Shown: piece by piece, positions 34,565 to 41,192 of the stretch | Position numbering within the stretch: position 1 is the first letter of the stretch | How the letters are laid out: every line of letters starts with the position of its first letter | NCBI RefSeq assembly: GCF_947624825.1 | Contig: NZ_CANQLZ010000021.1 | Span: 1-42,260 of the forward strand | Reading direction: 5' to 3' | DNA from: an uncultured Acinetobacter sp. | GTDB lineage: Bacteria; Pseudomonadota; Gammaproteobacteria; Pseudomonadales; Moraxellaceae | DNA: 42,260 bases | Notes under the pieces: model-generated | The model's input: the letters and a program-made list of their open reading frames with translations, nothing else | Databases searched by the model: none | Told to the model about the DNA's origin: nothing | Position numbers and translations under genes: made by a program

Positions 34565-35040
34565 ATCAGAAAATTTTAGATCCTTGCTGTGGCTCACGCA
34601 TGATGCATTTTGATCGTCAAAATCCAAATGTACTGTTTGGTGATATTCGTACTGAGCAACACGTTCTGTGTGACGGTCGTACTTTGGATGTGGCTCCTGA
34701 TGTTGAACTCGATTTCCGTGATATGCCGTTTGCCGATGGTCAATTCAAATTGGTCGTGTTTGATCCACCGCATTTGATCAACGCCGGTGATCAATCTTGG
34801 TTGGCACTCAAATACGGAAAACTGCAAAACGATTGGCGTGAAGATCTACGCCGTGGTTTTGCAGAGTGCTTTCGAGTCTTGGCCAATGATGGCGTTTTGA
34901 TTTTTAAGTGGAATGAAACACAGATCAAAGTGAGTGAGATTTTAGCGCTGACGGATCAAAAGCCGGTGTTTGGCCATATCAGTGGAAAACGTGCCAATAC
35001 GCATTGGATCACGTTTATGAAGCTTGGTGGTGAAGCATGA
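34561..35040 (+). CDS. Small SAM-dependent methyltransferase-like protein
   Basis: A 159-residue class I methyltransferase fold. ILDPCCGSRMMHF at the start is motif I, FGDIRTEQ motif II, and VVFDPPHLINAG contains a DPPH motif near residue 65, comparable with the DPPY/NPPY of N6-adenine and related methyltransferases. A GVLIFKWNE strand and HWITFMKL follow. It is short and lacks a separate target-recognition domain. Phages often use such enzymes to modify their DNA, but the substrate is inferred. Confidence 0.8.
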   Translation: MNQKILDPCCGSRMMHFDRQNPNVLFGDIRTEQHVLCDGRTLDVAPDVELDFRDMPFADGQFKLVVFDPPHLINAGDQSWLALKYGKLQNDWREDLRRGFAECFRVLANDGVLIFKWNETQIKVSEILALTDQKPVFGHISGKRANTHWITFMKLGGEA

Positions 35041-35480
35041 TCAATCCAAGTACAGCTAAACGATTAGCCAAGCGCCGTGGAGTAGTTCGCTACCATGGTA
35101 AACCGTGCAAGAAATGCTCTAACACTGAGCGCTACACGGCGAATAGTTCATGTGTGCATTGCAACTTGGCTGCTGTCAAAAAGCGTTATGCGGTGGGGGG
35201 CAAAGTGAATAAAGATCAATTTAGCGAAGTTGAAACACTCAAGCGCAGATTAAAAGACTTAAATCGTGAGTTATTTCATACACGAAACTTGGCTGAGAAC
35301 TTGCGAGAAGAAAATAAGCAATTAACTGAAATGAATCAGCGTTACAAAGGGAAGTTGCAAGAACAGCAAGATCACATTGCTGCTTTAAAAGACACGATGC
35401 AGTCGGCAATGAATCAGTCTGATGAGTGGACCAGTGCTTATAAGATTCTTAGTGCAGGGTTGGGTGAAGGTGATTTATGA
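35037..35480 (+). CDS. Zinc-ribbon plus coiled-coil phage protein
   Basis: A 147-residue protein. The front has KPCKKCSNTERYTANSSCVHCN, a zinc ribbon nearly the same as that of the leftward gene at 25944-26342. The middle and end are a long coiled coil (EVETLKRRLKDLNRELFHTR, then NLREENKQLTEMNQRY), likely for oligomerisation. It overlaps both neighbouring genes by four bases. I do not recognise a named family; nucleic-acid binding is plausible. Confidence 0.75.
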   Translation: MINPSTAKRLAKRRGVVRYHGKPCKKCSNTERYTANSSCVHCNLAAVKKRYAVGGKVNKDQFSEVETLKRRLKDLNRELFHTRNLAENLREENKQLTEMNQRYKGKLQEQQDHIAALKDTMQSAMNQSDEWTSAYKILSAGLGEGDL

Positions 35481-35890
35481 CAACAATGTCACTCGCCACT
35501 TATCACGCTTTGCATGGCAAGGATGTTAAGCAAGGCAAAGGTAAGCCAAAACGCTCTAAATTCAACAACACGGCGGTTGAAGTTGATGGAATGAAGTTTG
35601 ATAGCGTTAAGGAGCATAAACGCTATATCGAGCTTAAAGCGCGTTCTCAGCGTGGGGAAATTCAAGAGTTAAAGTGTCAGGTCAAATTTGAGTTGGCACC
35701 CAAGGTAAAAATTGAAGGGGAAAGGAGGGCAAAACCTGCGCTCAGATACTTTGCAGATTTTACATATATCGAAAATGGGGTGCTTGTTGTTGAAGATGTG
35801 AAGTCAGCAGTCACACGAAAATTAGCAAGCTATCGTAATAAAAAACACTTAATGAAGTCGGTTCACGGCGTAGATATTAAAGAAGTTTAA
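35477..35890 (+). CDS. DUF1064 nuclease-like protein
   Basis: A 137-residue protein of the DUF1064 family. KFNNTAVEVDGMKFDSVKEHKRYIELKARSQ is the family front. The nuclease core continues with LRYFADFTYIENGVLVVEDVKS, in which Asp and the E-D-V-K segment fit a PD-(D/E)XK metal site. These phage proteins are thought to resolve branched DNA, filling the place of RusA. It sits after the replication genes, where lambda-like phages carry a resolvase. The DNA target is inferred from the family. Confidence 0.85.
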   Translation: MTTMSLATYHALHGKDVKQGKGKPKRSKFNNTAVEVDGMKFDSVKEHKRYIELKARSQRGEIQELKCQVKFELAPKVKIEGERRAKPALRYFADFTYIENGVLVVEDVKSAVTRKLASYRNKKHLMKSVHGVDIKEV

Positions 35891-35915
35891 ATACAGGTTT
35901 TAGAGGGTAAATAGG

Positions 35916-36431
35916 ATGAATGCAGCAGTACAACAGCAACACATTTTACAGGCAACAGATTGGTCTAAATACAGCTTTGAGAATTGGGCACGTCAGCTTG
36001 GTGCTTGGATTAATGGGGATAACGAGACAATGACTCGTATTGTAAAAACCATGCCAACCAAGCGCGTTACCCAAGAGCAACGTGAAAAATTAATGGCAGC
36101 ATACATGGGGGATGAATCTCTTATTGATCGCTTATGTGTTAAACGCCGTGGCACATGCTGTCAACTGGATAATAATGAAGCCCGAGCGATTCATAAAATC
36201 TTTTTAGACTTAAATGCAATTGATGATGAGATTGTGGAAGAATGGGTGGGTACGGTTTGGTCGCATTATGTGATGGATAATTCTATTCGTGAAATTGCCA
36301 CAAGCAATGACACACATATTGCACAGATTCAACAAGACATTAAGTGTGGCTTGGCTTTTATTAAATCGCGCTATCCGCATTTTAAGTTTGATAAATTTAC
36401 TAAGAAGGATTTGAGTGAAAAATGTGCTTGA
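35916..36431 (+). CDS. Putative late antiterminator (Q-like)
   Basis: A 171-residue protein. The N-terminal half is basic (MTRIVKTMPTKRVTQEQREK) with a Cys-containing segment (CVKRRGTCCQLDNNEARAIHKI). The C-terminal half has a helix-turn-helix-like run (IREIATSNDTHIAQIQQDIKCGLAFIKSRYP). It resembles phage antitermination Q/RinA-type proteins in size and position. Its last four bases overlap the -35 box of a promoter that is followed about 50 bases later by a terminator, just the lambda Q-pR'-tR' arrangement. The family call from sequence alone is weak; context raises it. Confidence 0.6.
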   Translation: MNAAVQQQHILQATDWSKYSFENWARQLGAWINGDNETMTRIVKTMPTKRVTQEQREKLMAAYMGDESLIDRLCVKRRGTCCQLDNNEARAIHKIFLDLNAIDDEIVEEWVGTVWSHYVMDNSIREIATSNDTHIAQIQQDIKCGLAFIKSRYPHFKFDKFTKKDLSEKCA

Positions 36432-36457
36432 CGTGTATATACGGGGTATGCGATATT
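36428..36457 (+). promoter_or_regulatory. Candidate late promoter (pR'-like)
   Basis: TTGACG (36428-36433) and GATATT (36452-36457) are 18 bases apart and start within the last codons of the putative Q gene. Transcription would begin near 36464 and meet a terminator about 45 to 65 bases later. Confidence 0.55.
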
Positions 36458-36505
36458 TGTGCTACAGTGATCGAAGTGTAAGTAAGTTGCACTAGATCAG
36501 AAAGA

Positions 36506-36530
36506 AGCTCACCCATAGGTGGGCTTTTTT
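36506..36530 (+). terminator. Terminator just after the late promoter (tR'-like)
   Basis: AGCTCACC and GGTGGGCT pair (one wobble) around CATA and end in six T. It should stop transcripts from the promoter at 36428-36457 unless a late antiterminator acts. Confidence 0.88.
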
Positions 36531-36540
36531 ATTGCCTGAA

Positions 36541-36945
36541 ATTCTATAAACCAAAACAAGGAGATCATTATGTGTGATGCTGACGGTTTGGGTTAATTAA
36601 TTGATTAGCTGCGCTAGGCACCGCGAAAGAGTGTACAACCCATGCAGTTCATCGAGCATGAATAGGATATGCAGGAAAGTGAAATCAGATTTGGGGGTGA
36701 TGTCCCGCCAAAAAAAAGAGATATTGAAACCGAAAATTGATTAGTAGTGTGCCTATTCACTGGCAATCAAAGTAGGGAGTAGCCATGGACCACAGCATGG
36801 ATCTTCTGTGGTGATCATTCTAGGAAGTGATGCAAATTAACTTAAATCCTTTTTTAACCACGAGTTTGAAAAGATTTAGTTGGTTTGAGGTAGGACTCTG
36901 CATCATTTAACTAGAGTGATTTAACTACAAACGTCGGACAATATT
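36541..36945 (+). other. Gap with short open frames and hairpins
   Basis: There is no gene longer than about 25 codons here. An ideal AAGGAG six bases before an ATG opens an 8-codon frame at 36570-36596 (MCDADGLG). A 23-codon frame follows at 36669-36740 (MQESEIRFGGDVPPKKRDIE...). A perfect 7-bp hairpin (ACCACAG/CTGTGGT, 36789-36812) and a 5-bp one near 36640-36660 are also present. The stretch may be an untranslated leader or a structured RNA of the late transcript. Confidence 0.5.
36570..36596 (+). CDS. Candidate 8-codon leader peptide (MCDADGLG)
   Basis: ATG TGT GAT GCT GAC GGT TTG GGT TAA follows AAGGAG at six bases' spacing, the best ribosome binding site of the surrounding region. It is too short to be confident about; it may be a leader peptide, or the site may serve structure rather than translation. 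Confidence 0.3.
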   Translation: MCDADGLG

Positions 36946-37161
36946 ATGAGTAATTCGGAACATAAAGTATTACAACCACATGAACAGCGTGTAGTCGAAG
37001 AACGTGATCAATTAAAAGATCGCTTAGATAAGTTGCGTGATTTTTTGCAAAAAGGTCAGCCAAAATTTATTGATGAAAAAAATTGGGCTTTATTGAATGA
37101 ACAGTGTGATGCAATGAATTGGTATTACACGATTCTTGATAGTCGTATTGAGTTATTTTAA
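36946..37161 (+). CDS. crAss001_48-related small phage protein
   Basis: A 71-residue helical protein (HEQRVVEERDQLKDRLDKLR, then FLQKGQPKF, then LLNEQCDAMNWYYTILDSRIELF). The pattern of a charged helix, a 'KF' turn, then LL..Q...M..Y...L..RI matches a widespread small phage family related to crAss001_48. The function is unknown. It is followed by two terminators. Confidence 0.7.
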   Translation: MSNSEHKVLQPHEQRVVEERDQLKDRLDKLRDFLQKGQPKFIDEKNWALLNEQCDAMNWYYTILDSRIELF

Positions 37162-37210
37162 AAGAAAAACTATATCAAGGCGAATTAGACAAACAGTTTT
37201 AATTTCCCTG

Positions 37211-37234
37211 AGCTCTTAGAAATAAGAGCTTTTT
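37211..37234 (+). terminator. First of two terminators after the small gene
   Basis: AGCTCTTA and TAAGAGCT pair perfectly around GAAA and are followed by TTTT. Confidence 0.82.
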
Positions 37235-37259
37235 GCCGAACGGATTACGGCACATAAAA

Positions 37260-37295
37260 CCCTGCTGATTCTAGATACTCAGCAGGGTTTTTCTT
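37260..37295 (+). terminator. Second terminator
   Basis: CCCTGCTGA and TCAGCAGGG pair perfectly around ten bases and are followed by TTTTTCTTTT. With the one at 37211-37234 it makes a double stop before the next gene. Confidence 0.88.
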
Positions 37296-37319
37296 TTCTT
37301 ATTTTATTGTGAGATTGAT

Positions 37320-37499
37320 ATGCGTTTATCTCGGATCGCTTTTGGTTTGGCTGCGGCACAAATGACGGCAGCAGCGGAAAATTTAGGTGCTACTCTTCGC
37401 GCAATGCAAATCACAACTCAAGCAGGCAATGCCAAGCAAAATCGTGTAAGTCAGAAGAAGCGTCGTTTAAAGGCACGCCAAACAGGTAACTACAAATGA
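37320..37499 (+). CDS. Small basic phage protein
   Basis: A 59-residue protein with an alanine-rich front (RIAFGLAAAQMTAAAENLGA) and a very basic end (QNRVSQKKRRLKARQTG). The stop overlaps the lipoprotein start by four bases (ATGA), so they are coupled. I do not recognise a family; the basic tail suggests nucleic-acid binding. Confidence 0.55.
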   Translation: MRLSRIAFGLAAAQMTAAAENLGATLRAMQITTQAGNAKQNRVSQKKRRLKARQTGNYK

Positions 37500-37882
37500 A
37501 AAAACATTGTCTTATTGGTTTGCTGTTAGCTGTAGGTCTTATTGGTTGTTCGCGTGAGGCTCAGGTCGCATCTCGTAACTTATCTCATGCTGCTGATAAT
37601 TTTCAGATTGATCGTCGTATTGTTTTTTATAACGGCATCACAGGTGATTACGTTTTGACGATTGAGGGCAAGTGTTCTTTTGAGCCTGTGGGTGAGAGAA
37701 AGGTGGATGTAACCTGTAAAACAGGTGAATCGGAATTTAAGAAACACTCGCTAGGTATCTCGGATAATGTGACATATTTCTCCGAGCAACTTAATGCAAA
37801 AGGCGTAAGCGTTTATCAGTATAAAGTGGACTTTCGTCCAACCACGATTGTGCCAGATGTTGATTTAAAAGTTCCTCGTTAG
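37496..37882 (+). CDS. Prophage-encoded lipoprotein
   Basis: A 128-residue protein with a lipoprotein signal peptide: KKH, hydrophobic core CLIGLLLAVGL, then lipobox LIGC with Cys18 as the lipidation site. The mature part is beta-rich with two cysteines (GKCSFEP, DVTCKTGE) that could form a disulfide. Lysogenic lipoproteins can alter receptors and block superinfection, but no family is recognised, so the role is inferred at most. Confidence 0.8.
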   Translation: MKKHCLIGLLLAVGLIGCSREAQVASRNLSHAADNFQIDRRIVFYNGITGDYVLTIEGKCSFEPVGERKVDVTCKTGESEFKKHSLGISDNVTYFSEQLNAKGVSVYQYKVDFRPTTIVPDVDLKVPR

Positions 37883-37913
37883 TGATTTAGCAACGTTTCC
37901 TCGGTTGGTTTAT

Positions 37914-38060
37914 ATGGCTTATATCGTTGTAACAATTATTGGATTCTTAATTGGCTATGTCCTGTGCTTTAAGCATTTTCGACATGACATTACGCAAGGC
38001 AAGCTAATTAAGTTTGGCAATAGCGTCTATGTTGCATCAAAGAAGCAACTAGAAAAGTAG
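37914..38060 (+). CDS. Small single-pass membrane protein
   Basis: A 48-residue protein with one N-terminal membrane helix (YIVVTIIGFLIGYVLCF) and a basic cytoplasmic tail (ITQGKLIKFGNSVYVASKKQ). The size and topology suggest a small phage accessory membrane protein. The start follows TCGGTTGG weakly, so the exact start is tentative. Function unknown. Confidence 0.55.
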   Translation: MAYIVVTIIGFLIGYVLCFKHFRHDITQGKLIKFGNSVYVASKKQLEK

Positions 38061-38067
38061 GTGCAAT

Positions 38068-38244
38068 ATGGTTGATAAAGTTGAAGCTCGTAAAAACTTA
38101 AACAATGCTGAAATGGTTGAAGCTGTTTTGGCTCATCTATTAAACAATTACGGTGGTAATGCTGAGAGTTTTCTTCGCGCCACTAAAAACGAATTACAAA
38201 ACACGCGAAAGCGGATTGATGGATTAAAGGCTGTACTTAAGTAG
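38068..38244 (+). CDS. Small helical phage protein
   Basis: A 58-residue charged helical protein (EARKNLNNAEMVEAVLAHLL, then FLRATKNELQNTRKRIDGLK). It starts 7 bases after the preceding stop and ends 7 bases before the next start, so it is in the same transcript. I do not recognise a family. Confidence 0.55.
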   Translation: MVDKVEARKNLNNAEMVEAVLAHLLNNYGGNAESFLRATKNELQNTRKRIDGLKAVLK

Positions 38245-38251
38245 GTGATGT

Positions 38252-38677
38252 ATGTCCGCCGATCCAAACAATTACCCCAAGGCCCCACACAAGAAAAAAC
38301 CACGCAATAAACCATTGCCCAAGGCAAAGCAATCTTACTTAGAAGCTGAAGAAACACTATTTCAGCAGTTGCAAGAGTTTGGCATTGGTTATGAACGAAA
38401 GTTTCAACCATTGCATACAAAGAATTGGCGTTTTGATTTCCATATTGTGAGATTAAAACTTCTGATAGAGATTGCAGGTAGTCCTTGGTCGGTGGGTCGT
38501 GGTGGTAAAAAGATCGCAAATTCATTTAATAAGTATGGGCTTGCTGAAGATATGGGTTTTGAGGTTATACGTTTTGACCCACCCACCATTGAGTCAGGCG
38601 AAGTGATTAACTGGATTCAACGTCGGTTAGTGAGATTAGAAGATGGACAAACAATTCAGACCATTCCCACCGACTGA
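38252..38677 (+). CDS. PD-(D/E)XK endonuclease-like protein (Vsr/DUF559 type)
   Basis: A 141-residue protein. After a basic N-terminal tail (HKKKPRNKPLPKAKQSYLEAEE), the nuclease core has WRFDFHIVRLKLLIEIAGSPWS, in which Asp and the E-I-A strand occupy the positions of PD-(D/E)XK metal ligands, as in Vsr/DUF559-like proteins, with GFEVIRFDP near the end. The usual ExK lysine is not obvious, so activity is not certain. Its end overlaps the metallopeptidase gene by 35 bases. In the genome it sits just before the packaging genes. Confidence 0.75.
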   Translation: MSADPNNYPKAPHKKKPRNKPLPKAKQSYLEAEETLFQQLQEFGIGYERKFQPLHTKNWRFDFHIVRLKLLIEIAGSPWSVGRGGKKIANSFNKYGLAEDMGFEVIRFDPPTIESGEVINWIQRRLVRLEDGQTIQTIPTD

Positions 38678-39287
38678 ACTTATAGATCAAGCCGAGCAAG
38701 AAGAAGCAATTCGCTTGGCACCTGCACCTGAACTTAAGGAATGGGTTGTTAAAAATTGGCTGACCGTTGGTGGTGAACTTCACAATCCTGATCACGATCA
38801 TATTGCTGAGTTACTACACGACAATGAGGAATTTCTTGCGTTCGCATGGGCTTCATCTGCCGCCGTGTCTAAAAAGCGCATGGTGCTTGGTCAATGTGAA
38901 AAAGTGATGTTTAACCAAGGCGGGTGGAAAAAGGCACGCCAAGAGCAGCAAATGCGAGATTGGTTTGGCTTTATACCTCAATACTTAATCACGATTGATG
39001 CAACGTATTGTGAGCAAGCTAATGATCGTGATTTTTGCCGACTCATTGAGCATGAGTTGTATCACATCGGCGTAGAGCGTGACGAAGATGGCGAAGTCAT
39101 CTATAGCGACCATACAGGCTTACCCAAGCATTACTTGGCTGGGCATGATGTCGAAGTGTTCTTTGGTGAGATTCGTCAACACGGCGTTGATAGTTCAGTA
39201 CAACGACTATTAGAAATTGCGAAGAATGCACCATTCGCATCAGAAACAAATATTGCTGCGTGCTGTGGGAACTGTGTAGTTGGTTAA
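38643..39287 (+). CDS. Putative phage metallopeptidase
   Basis: A 214-residue protein of the phage metallopeptidase type. The zinc motif HExxH is seen in LIEHELYHIG near residue 139, and an additional HDVEVFFGE segment follows near residue 178. The middle AVSKKRMVLGQCEKVMF and PQYLITIDATY are family strands. The start overlaps the nuclease gene by 35 bases. Such proteins are common before terminases, but their target is unknown. Confidence 0.82.
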   Translation: MDKQFRPFPPTELIDQAEQEEAIRLAPAPELKEWVVKNWLTVGGELHNPDHDHIAELLHDNEEFLAFAWASSAAVSKKRMVLGQCEKVMFNQGGWKKARQEQQMRDWFGFIPQYLITIDATYCEQANDRDFCRLIEHELYHIGVERDEDGEVIYSDHTGLPKHYLAGHDVEVFFGEIRQHGVDSSVQRLLEIAKNAPFASETNIAACCGNCVVG

Positions 39288-39332
39288 TTTTTTTGCCCAC
39301 CCTGTTGGACGTAGCATGACAAAGGGGTATTT

Positions 39333-39797
39333 ATGGCGGCACTTAAAGAGCCTGTGAAAATCTTTATAGTTCAGTCTCTTGCTTGCTTTGAAACACCTCA
39401 ACAGGTAGCTGATGCTGTCCAACAAAGATTTGGCATAGAGATTGATCGAAGACAGTGCGAGGGTTATGACCCTACAAAGTTTTCAGGCAGAAATCTAAGC
39501 AAAAAATTGACAGAGTTATTTCATCAAACGCGCAAGGATTTTCGAGAAAATATCGACGATATTGCAATTGCTAATAAAGCCTTTCGACTTCGAGAACTTC
39601 AAAAGATGTATGAGGATTCAGGTCGAAATAAACGAGCTAAGCAAAATCTATTAAAGCAAGCATTCCAAGAAACTGATGGTCGAGTGACGAAACAAGAAAT
39701 CACTGGTGCCAATGGTGGCCCAATAGAATCAATTAACGCAAACGTGCCACTTGAGAGCTATAAAAAGGCGCGGGAGCAGATATTAGATGAGTATTGA
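39333..39797 (+). CDS. Terminase small subunit-like protein (DUF2280)
   Basis: A 154-residue protein with the DUF2280 pattern: VKIFIVQSLACFETPQQVADAVQQRFG at the front as a helix-turn-helix, then RQCEGYDPTKFSGRNLSKKL and a helical middle. DUF2280 proteins sit directly before large terminases and are thought to recognise phage DNA for packaging. GGGG precedes the ATG by a few bases; the end overlaps the large terminase by 11 bases. Confidence 0.85.
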   Translation: MAALKEPVKIFIVQSLACFETPQQVADAVQQRFGIEIDRRQCEGYDPTKFSGRNLSKKLTELFHQTRKDFRENIDDIAIANKAFRLRELQKMYEDSGRNKRAKQNLLKQAFQETDGRVTKQEITGANGGPIESINANVPLESYKKAREQILDEY

Positions 39798-41190
39798 TCC
39801 AGCACGCGAACTTGCTTTGCAGATTGAAGCACAAGAAGACCTTTATTTTTTCACACGCTATATGTTTAAAGAGCGTCGAAAATATAAGTGGATGCACAAC
39901 TGGCATCATCGAGAGCTTTGTGATGCCCTGATGCGCGTGTATCGCGGTGAAGTAAATCGCTTAATCATCAATATTCCACCACGTTACTCAAAAACAGAAA
40001 TCGCCGTGATTAATTTCATGGCATGGTGCTTTGGCAAAGTGCCTGATTGTGAATTTATTCATATCAGTTACTCGGCAACATTAGCAACCAATAACGCATT
40101 TCAGACCCGTAACTTGGTGCAAGAGCCTGCGTTTAAGCGCGTCTTTCCTAATCTAAAGCTACGTGATGATAGTAAAGCTAAAGATGATTGGCGCACTGTG
40201 GCAGGTGGCGTGTGTTATGCACAAGGTACAGGCGGTACGATCACGGGTTTTGGTGCGGGTAAGATTCGTAAAGAGTTCGGTGGTGCCATTGTTATTGATG
40301 ACCCACACAAAGCTGCTGAGGCAAGTTCTGACACAATCCGAGGCAACGTAATCGAGTGGTTTCAAAACACACTTGAGTCACGTACCAACTCACCAAACAC
40401 GCCAATCATTGTGATTATGCAGCGATTGCATGAGCATGACCTTTCAGGTTGGTTGCTGGATGGTGGGAATGGTGAAGAATGGGAGCATTTATGCCTGTCT
40501 GCTGTACAAGAGGATGGCACGGCGTTATGGCCTGAAAAACATAGCATAGAGCGTTTAAAGCAGATGGAAGATGCTGCGCCTTATGTATTTTCGGGTCAGT
40601 ATCGACAATTGCCGTCACCGCCTGCAGGTGGTTTCTTCAAACCGGATCGCATTGAGATTGTAGATGCATTGCCAAATAACATCTTAAAAGAAGTGCGTGC
40701 ATGGGATTTAGCTGCATCTGAAAACGAAGGGGATTGGACTGCTGGGCCACGAATGTTTAAGACACCGGATAATCAAATTTATATCGTTGATATGGTGCGT
40801 GGTCGTTGGGGGCCTGATGGTGTGGAAAACACGATTAAGCAGACTGCACAAATGGATGGTCGCGCCGTGATGATTCGATTACCGCAAGATCCAGGTCAAG
40901 CAGGTAAATCACAGGCTAAAAACTTCATCACCATGCTGTCAGGCTTTAATGTTAAGGCTGAAGCAGTATCAGGTGACAAAATCACAAGGGCACAGCCATT
41001 TGCTGCACAGGTCAACATTGGCAACGTCAAAATGCTACGTGGCGATTGGAATAAGGAATTAATCAAAGAGCTGCGTGTGTTCCCAAACGGTGTGCATGAC
41101 GACCAAGTAGATGGTTTAAGTGATGCTTTTAATGAATTAAATGAAGCACCACAAGTCACCAGTATTGATCTCCCAATGTTTGGATTCTAA
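39787..41190 (+). CDS. terL: Terminase large subunit
   Basis: A 467-residue packaging motor. The ATPase part has a Walker-A-like INIPPRYSKTEIAVI near residue 62, a GTGGTITGFGAG segment, Walker B GGAIVIDDPHKAAEAS and a coupling segment PIIVIMQRLHEHDLSGW. The C-terminal nuclease (about residues 300-450) begins at VRAWDLAASENEGDWTAG and ends with VHDDQVDGLSDAFNEL, which carry acidic metal ligands. It pairs with the DUF2280 small subunit upstream and with the portal downstream. Confidence 0.93.
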   Translation: MSIDPARELALQIEAQEDLYFFTRYMFKERRKYKWMHNWHHRELCDALMRVYRGEVNRLIINIPPRYSKTEIAVINFMAWCFGKVPDCEFIHISYSATLATNNAFQTRNLVQEPAFKRVFPNLKLRDDSKAKDDWRTVAGGVCYAQGTGGTITGFGAGKIRKEFGGAIVIDDPHKAAEASSDTIRGNVIEWFQNTLESRTNSPNTPIIVIMQRLHEHDLSGWLLDGGNGEEWEHLCLSAVQEDGTALWPEKHSIERLKQMEDAAPYVFSGQYRQLPSPPAGGFFKPDRIEIVDALPNNILKEVRAWDLAASENEGDWTAGPRMFKTPDNQIYIVDMVRGRWGPDGVENTIKQTAQMDGRAVMIRLPQDPGQAGKSQAKNFITMLSGFNVKAEAVSGDKITRAQPFAAQVNIGNVKMLRGDWNKELIKELRVFPNGVHDDQVDGLSDAFNELNEAPQVTSIDLPMFGF

Positions 41191-41192
41191 TT

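Noticed and set aside
36600..36670. A tRNA gene in the phage gap
   Set aside because: A GTTCATC-like loop with a 5-bp stem is seen, but no acceptor, D or anticodon arms can be folded around it.
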